Shown one piece after another: positions 60,616 to 64,000 of a DNA stretch of 64,000 nt. Under the pieces are notes generated by a model, which saw only the letters and a list, made by a program, of their open reading frames with translations, was not told the origin of the DNA and made no database searches. Numbering within the stretch: position 1 is the stretch's first letter; every line of letters begins with the position of its first letter. Both the position numbers and the translations under genes were made by a program. This DNA comes from Thalassobius sp047123305 (lineage in GTDB: Bacteria; Pseudomonadota; Alphaproteobacteria; Rhodobacterales; Rhodobacteraceae): the NCBI RefSeq assembly GCF_047123305.1, contig NZ_CP138918.1, positions 1,178,001 to 1,242,000 of the forward strand. The letters run 5' to 3'.

Positions 60616-60966
60616 ATGTTTGAAAAAATCCAGATCTTCCAGTTGGCGCAGGGCATGGCGGTGCATGCCGGGCGACGACAGGCGTTGATCGCACAGAATA
60701 TTGCTAACGCTGACACACCGGGCTACCGCGCCCGCGATCTGCCCAGTTTTGCGGAGGCGTATCGCGCCAGCGCTGAGACCGGGCAGGGCAGGCTGGGGCA
60801 CATCCGCCCCGTGGCACGCCCCGGCGCAACCTCGCCCAATGGCAACAGCGTTTCATTGGAACATGAAATGGTGGCAGCCACCGGTGTGCAGCGCGATCAT
60901 GAGCGGGCGCTGGCAATCTATAAGTCGGCGTTGGGCCTGCTGCGCAGTGTTCTGGGTCGGCGATAG
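60616..60966 (+). CDS. flgB: Flagellar basal-body rod protein FlgB
   Basis: A 116-residue proximal rod protein. QGMAVHAGRRQALIAQNIAN (about 14-33) with ADTPGYRARDLPSF is the typical rod-protein N-terminal pattern, and SVSLEHEMVAATGVQRDHER is the later FlgB part. It begins the rightward operon flgB-flgC-fliE-fliQ-flgF-flgG-flgA; flgC follows by 8 bases. Confidence 0.92.
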   Translation: MFEKIQIFQLAQGMAVHAGRRQALIAQNIANADTPGYRARDLPSFAEAYRASAETGQGRLGHIRPVARPGATSPNGNSVSLEHEMVAATGVQRDHERALAIYKSALGLLRSVLGRR

Positions 60967-60974
60967 GGGGCGAG

Positions 60975-61376
60975 ATGAGTGATTTTTCCCAATCCCTTTC
61001 GGTCTCGGCCAGCGGGCTTAAGGCGCAGGCGACCCGCTTGCGGCACGTGTCCGAAAACATCGCCAACGCCGACACCCCGGGCTATCGGCGTAAATCGGTG
61101 CAATTTGAGGCAGATTACCGTGCTGCTGCGCCCCGCAGTCAGGTTGCCGAAGTGAAAACCGGCCGCGTGAGCCTGGATCCGTCGCAGCTGCAAGAGATCT
61201 ACGACCCGTCTCATCCGCTGGCCGGTGACAGTGGCCATTATGAAGGCTCCAACGTCAATCTGATCGTGGAGGTGGCCGACGCCCGAGAAGCGCAACGCAG
61301 CTATGAGGCCAATCTGAAGATGTTTGATCAGGCCCGTCAGATGGCGCGTGGCTTGATGGATTTGCTGCGGCGATAG
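60975..61376 (+). CDS. flgC: Flagellar basal-body rod protein FlgC
   Basis: A 133-residue proximal rod protein. SLSVSASGLKAQATRLRHVS (about 6-25) and ENIANADTPGYRRKSVQF give the N-terminal signature; GSNVNLIVEVADAREAQRSY and EANLKMFDQARQMARGLMDL close the coiled C-terminus. The next gene, fliE, follows after 109 bases, a longer gap than elsewhere in the operon. Confidence 0.93.
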   Translation: MSDFSQSLSVSASGLKAQATRLRHVSENIANADTPGYRRKSVQFEADYRAAAPRSQVAEVKTGRVSLDPSQLQEIYDPSHPLAGDSGHYEGSNVNLIVEVADAREAQRSYEANLKMFDQARQMARGLMDLLRR

Positions 61377-61403
61377 CGGTGCAAAAACGTTGAAAACAGA
61401 AGG

Positions 61404-61418
61404 TTAAAAACCGGTCAA
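61404..61418. promoter_or_regulatory. Weak CtrA-like site before fliE
   Basis: TTAA-N7-TCAA (seven of eight consensus positions) lies in the 109-base gap between flgC and fliE. It could mark an internal promoter. This is the third such near-match in flagellar gaps; each may arise by chance. Confidence 0.3.
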
Positions 61419-61485
61419 AAGGATCGGATTAGGGCCGGAGAATCCGGACCCGCAACCCGGAATCCCCGGAGAAGGAGCATTCAGA

Positions 61486-61767
61486 ATGGAGATCAGATCC
61501 CCCTTGGCGGCGATGAAATACGCCGCAAACCGTCCCGCCACAGAACCCGCGCCCCCCGCAGGCGAGGCCCTGCAGAGCATGGCGCAGGATTTTGTGCAGG
61601 CGCTGGAGCAGAGCGAGGCAACAGCGACATCTGCCATGATTGGCGACGCCGATCCGCATGCGCTGGTCCAAGCTCTGGCGCAGACCGAATTGGCGGTGGA
61701 AACCGCGGTGACCGTCCGCGACAAAGTGGTTGAGGCCTACCAGGAAATCCTGCGGATGCCGGTCTGA
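61486..61767 (+). CDS. fliE: Flagellar hook-basal body protein FliE
   Basis: A 93-residue MS ring-rod junction protein. The C-terminal FliE segment has DPHALVQALAQTELAVETAV and TVRDKVVEAYQEILRMPV, typical of the family; the middle has MAQDFVQALEQSEATATSAM. GGAG lies close before the ATG. Its stop overlaps the fliQ start (TGATG). Confidence 0.9.
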   Translation: MEIRSPLAAMKYAANRPATEPAPPAGEALQSMAQDFVQALEQSEATATSAMIGDADPHALVQALAQTELAVETAVTVRDKVVEAYQEILRMPV

Positions 61768-62036
61768 TGCTGGAGGAGGCGCTGTTTTATGACACGCTGC
61801 GGCAGGGGCTGGGGGTGGCGATCATAACCGCCGCGCCGATCCTTGCGGTGGCACTGGTGACAGGGCTGGTAATCGGCCTGTTTCAGGCGCTGACCTCAAT
61901 TCAGGAAATGACCCTGACCTTTGTGCCCAAGCTGCTGGCCATTGTGGCGGTGTTCTGGGTCTCGATGGGCTTCATGTCAGAAACTCTGATTTCGTTTTTC
62001 CAGATGCAACTTGTGCCGATCATCCGGGGCGGATGA
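61767..62036 (+). CDS. fliQ: Flagellar export gate protein FliQ
   Basis: An 89-residue inner-membrane protein of the flagellar type III export gate, with two membrane helices (about 17-38 and 52-72). LFYDTLRQGLGVAIITAAPI (about 5-24) and LVIGLFQALTSIQEMTLTFV with PKLLAIVAVFWVSMGFM are family-typical. Partners FliP and FliR are not in this window. It overlaps the fliE stop by one base and precedes flgF by 15 bases. Confidence 0.93.
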   Translation: MLEEALFYDTLRQGLGVAIITAAPILAVALVTGLVIGLFQALTSIQEMTLTFVPKLLAIVAVFWVSMGFMSETLISFFQMQLVPIIRGG

Positions 62037-62051
62037 TCCGGAAAGGACCCA

Positions 62052-62765
62052 ATGGACAACGCCAATTACGCCACCCTGACCCGCCAGCATGGCCTGTTGA
62101 GTGAGATGCAGGTGATCGCCAATAACATTGCCAATATGGCCACCACGGGGTTCCGCCAGGAGGGGCTGATTTTCGCCGAACATGTGGCCCGGCTGGCGCC
62201 TCAGGACGGGCTGTCAATGGCCACGGCTTCGGTGCCGAACACCTCGGCGCAGCAGGGGGCGTTGACCCAGACCAACGGCAGCTTTGATCTGGCCATTGAG
62301 GGGCCGGGGTATTTTCTGGTCGAAACGCCGCTTGGGCCACGTATGACCCGCGCCGGGGCTTTTGTGCCCAGCGCGACGGGTGAGTTGATGACTCCGGATG
62401 GCTACCTGCTACTGGACACCGGTGAGACCCCGGTTTTTGTGCCGCCGGGGGCGCGCAGCTATCACATCGCCCCCGATGGAACCCTATCAGCTGATGGGGC
62501 GCCCACCGGGCAGATCGGGGTGTTTCAACCGCTCGATCCGCTGGGCTTGCGCCGTGAGGACGGGGTGATGTTTGCCAGCGACGGCGGGTTTGATCCGGTG
62601 TTGGATCCACGCATGGTGCAGGGGTTTCTGGAACAGTCTAACGTTGATCCGATCAGCCAGATTGCCCGCATGATCGAAGTCCAGCGCGCCTATGAAATGG
62701 GGCAGAATTTTCTCAAATCCGAAGATGAACGGATCCGCCGCGCCCTTGAAGCGATGAGCCGTTAA
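62052..62765 (+). CDS. flgF: Flagellar basal-body rod protein FlgF
   Basis: A 237-residue proximal rod protein. The N-terminal motif is QVIANNIANMATTGFRQEGL (about 21-40); LAIEGPGYFLVETPLGPRMT and RAGAFVPSATGELMTPDGYL mark the flagellar basal body core; SNVDPISQIARMIEVQRAYE and MGQNFLKSEDERIRRALEAM close the C-terminus. It is shorter than FlgG, as usual. flgG follows by about 30 bases. Confidence 0.93.
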   Translation: MDNANYATLTRQHGLLSEMQVIANNIANMATTGFRQEGLIFAEHVARLAPQDGLSMATASVPNTSAQQGALTQTNGSFDLAIEGPGYFLVETPLGPRMTRAGAFVPSATGELMTPDGYLLLDTGETPVFVPPGARSYHIAPDGTLSADGAPTGQIGVFQPLDPLGLRREDGVMFASDGGFDPVLDPRMVQGFLEQSNVDPISQIARMIEVQRAYEMGQNFLKSEDERIRRALEAMSR

Positions 62766-62796
62766 CCCCGCAACCCTCTGAATCAGGAGAAGAATG

Positions 62797-63582
62797 ATGC
62801 GTGCCTTAAAGATTGCTGCCACCGGAATGCTGGCCCAGCAAATGCGGGTTGAGACGATCTCGAACAACCTCGCCAATATGTCGACTACTGGTTACAATCC
62901 ACGCCGCGCCGAATTTGCCGACCTGCACTATCAACAGATGGCCCGTGCCGGAACCATCAATGCAGCCGACGGTACCGTGCTGCCGACCGGGGTGCAGCTT
63001 GGCCTTGGGGTGCGGCCCTCCGCCGTGTCGGTGCAGCTTGGCCAGGGCGCCCTCGCCCAGACTGGGGGCGATCTGGATCTGGCGATCGAAGGCAATGGCT
63101 ATCTTGAGGTCACGCTGCCCTCGGGACAGACCGCCTACAGCCGCGACGGGGCGCTGAAACGGTCGGGCGACGGGCTCATTGTGACCTCTGACGGGTTGCC
63201 GGTGTCGCCGGAAATCACCGTTCCGGCCGATGCCCGTGCCATTTCGGTGAACGCCGACGGCGAGGTCTACGCCTATTTCAATGACAGCGCTGAGGCTCAA
63301 CTGCTGGGTCAGTTCCTGCTCAGCGGGTTTTCCAATCCCAAAGGGCTGGAGGCGCTGGGCAGCAACCTGTTTGCCGAGACCGAAGCCAGTGGTGCCCCAC
63401 AACTAGGCAATCCCGGTGCCGATGGCTTGGGCACGCTCAGGCAGGGGTATCTCGAACAAAGCTCGGTCGATGCGGTGCGTGAAATCACCGAGCTGATCGA
63501 AGCCCAGCGCGGATATGAGTTGAACTCCAAGGTAATCACCGCAGCCGACCAAATGCTGGCGGCCACAACCCAGGTGCGCTGA
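62797..63582 (+). CDS. flgG: Flagellar basal-body rod protein FlgG
   Basis: A 261-residue distal rod protein of normal length. MRALKIAATGMLAQQMRVET (about 1-20) and ISNNLANMSTTGYNPRRAEF, then DLDLAIEGNGYLEVTLPSGQ and TAYSRDGALKRSGDGLIVTS, and SSVDAVREITELIEAQRGYE, NSKVITAADQMLAATTQVR are family signatures. ATG ATG stand in tandem at 62794 and 62797; the second is better spaced from AGGAGA. Its stop overlaps the flgA start (TGATG). Confidence 0.95.
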   Translation: MRALKIAATGMLAQQMRVETISNNLANMSTTGYNPRRAEFADLHYQQMARAGTINAADGTVLPTGVQLGLGVRPSAVSVQLGQGALAQTGGDLDLAIEGNGYLEVTLPSGQTAYSRDGALKRSGDGLIVTSDGLPVSPEITVPADARAISVNADGEVYAYFNDSAEAQLLGQFLLSGFSNPKGLEALGSNLFAETEASGAPQLGNPGADGLGTLRQGYLEQSSVDAVREITELIEAQRGYELNSKVITAADQMLAATTQVR

Positions 63583-64000
63583 TGCTGCGTGTTCTCTTGC
63601 TGATTGGTTTGGTTGTTTCCCCGGTGCTGCCTGTTGCGGACACGGTTGTGGCGGCGCGCAATCTGCGGGCGCATAGCCAGATCACGGCGCAGGATGTGCT
63701 GTTGAAACCCGGCGACATCTCCGGCGCTCATCGCGATTTGGCACAGGTTGTGGGTCTCGAAACTCGTGTTGCGATCTATGCCGGGCGTCCGGTGCGTCAG
63801 GGCGATGTTGGTCCCGCCGCGGTGGTGGAGCGCAATCAGGTTGTCCCGCTTCGCTACCGCCGTGCGGGTTTGGTGATCGAAGCCGAAGGCCGCGCCCTCA
63901 GCCGTGCAGGTCCCGGGGATTGGATCCGGGTGATGAACCTTGCCTCGCGACAAACCGTTTCGGGACAGGTGATGGCGGACGGTTCTGTGCAATTGGGTGA
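63582..64000 (+). CDS. flgA: Flagellar P-ring assembly protein FlgA, 3' end cut
   Basis: About 139 residues are present before the window ends. The N-terminal signal peptide is MLRVLLLIGLVVSPVLPVAD; the following SAF domain reads VVAARNLRAHSQITAQDVLL, VVGLETRVAIYAGRPVRQGD, VGPAAVVERNQVVPLRYRRA and GDWIRVMNLASRQTVSGQVM. It is the periplasmic chaperone for P-ring (FlgI) assembly. The short Rhodobacterales form is about 140 residues, so little should be missing. It overlaps the flgG stop by one base. Confidence 0.9.
   Translation, partial: MLRVLLLIGLVVSPVLPVADTVVAARNLRAHSQITAQDVLLKPGDISGAHRDLAQVVGLETRVAIYAGRPVRQGDVGPAAVVERNQVVPLRYRRAGLVIEAEGRALSRAGPGDWIRVMNLASRQTVSGQVMADGSVQLG

Overview
The window looks like chromosomal DNA of a marine alphaproteobacterium of the order Rhodobacterales (Roseobacter group). 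The grounds are the high-GC coding sequence, the FlaF/FlbT-type flagellar regulators, the order rnd-lptC-lptA-lptB-hpf-ptsN with no rpoN between lptB and hpf, the order mutM-enoyl-CoA hydratase-rpsT-dnaA-dnaN-recF, and a protein pair resembling the head-spike proteins of the Rhodobacter capsulatus gene transfer agent. The species cannot be named from sequence reading alone.

Layout. Positions 1-10182 hold the first exopolysaccharide (EPS) block: an SH3-domain secreted protein (cut by the window edge), an ABC-2 polysaccharide export permease, a CysQ-type PAP phosphatase, glycosyltransferases, GalU and a two-domain sulfotransferase. Positions 10260-14086 are one reverse-strand operon (rnd-lptC-lptA-lptB-hpf-ptsN) for LPS transport, ribosome hibernation and nitrogen-PTS signalling. 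A 600-base AT-richer gap follows, which ends in a candidate small RNA with a perfect terminator. Positions 14683-22803 are mixed metabolism and regulation: a DJ-1-like protein with a divergent LysR regulator, an orphan LuxR-type response regulator, a frameshifted IclR regulator divergent from malate synthase G and a GlcG-like protein, a carboxymuconolactone decarboxylase family protein, and two exported proteins of unknown role.

Positions 23058-42847 are the main EPS block: a membrane-anchored protein, an O-antigen ligase/polymerase, a PPP-type phosphatase, a BY-type tyrosine autokinase, the GTA-spike-like pair, a second polymerase, a flippase, a sulfotransferase, a GT4, ManC, two polyprenyl-phosphate sugar transferases, a frameshifted CapD-type dehydratase and an epimerase. 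gyrB lies inside this block, so the usual recF-gyrB neighbourhood is interrupted by EPS genes. Two sulfotransferases plus CysQ suggest a sulfated polysaccharide. No outer-membrane Wza-type exporter and no ATPase for the ABC permease are visible here.

Positions 42840-52713 carry replication and housekeeping genes: recF, dnaN, dnaA, rpsT, enoyl-CoA hydratase, mutM, ubiE, ubiB and a small-molecule kinase. Positions 52803-64000 are flagellar: flgD and a FliK-like gene leftward; a rod-binding protein, a FlgN-like protein, flagellin, flaF, flbT and a DUF1217 protein rightward; fliI leftward; then flgB-flgC-fliE-fliQ-flgF-flgG-flgA rightward and running out of the window. Sequences resembling CtrA half-site pairs lie in the divergent flagellar intergenic regions.

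The most interesting observation is the phage/GTA-like spike pair at 28362-29362, placed directly behind the tyrosine autokinase of a capsule-type locus. A receptor-binding protein and the polysaccharide it may recognise would then be inherited together. Two genes (IclR-type and CapD-type) carry single-base frameshifts, one of them in a run of six G.
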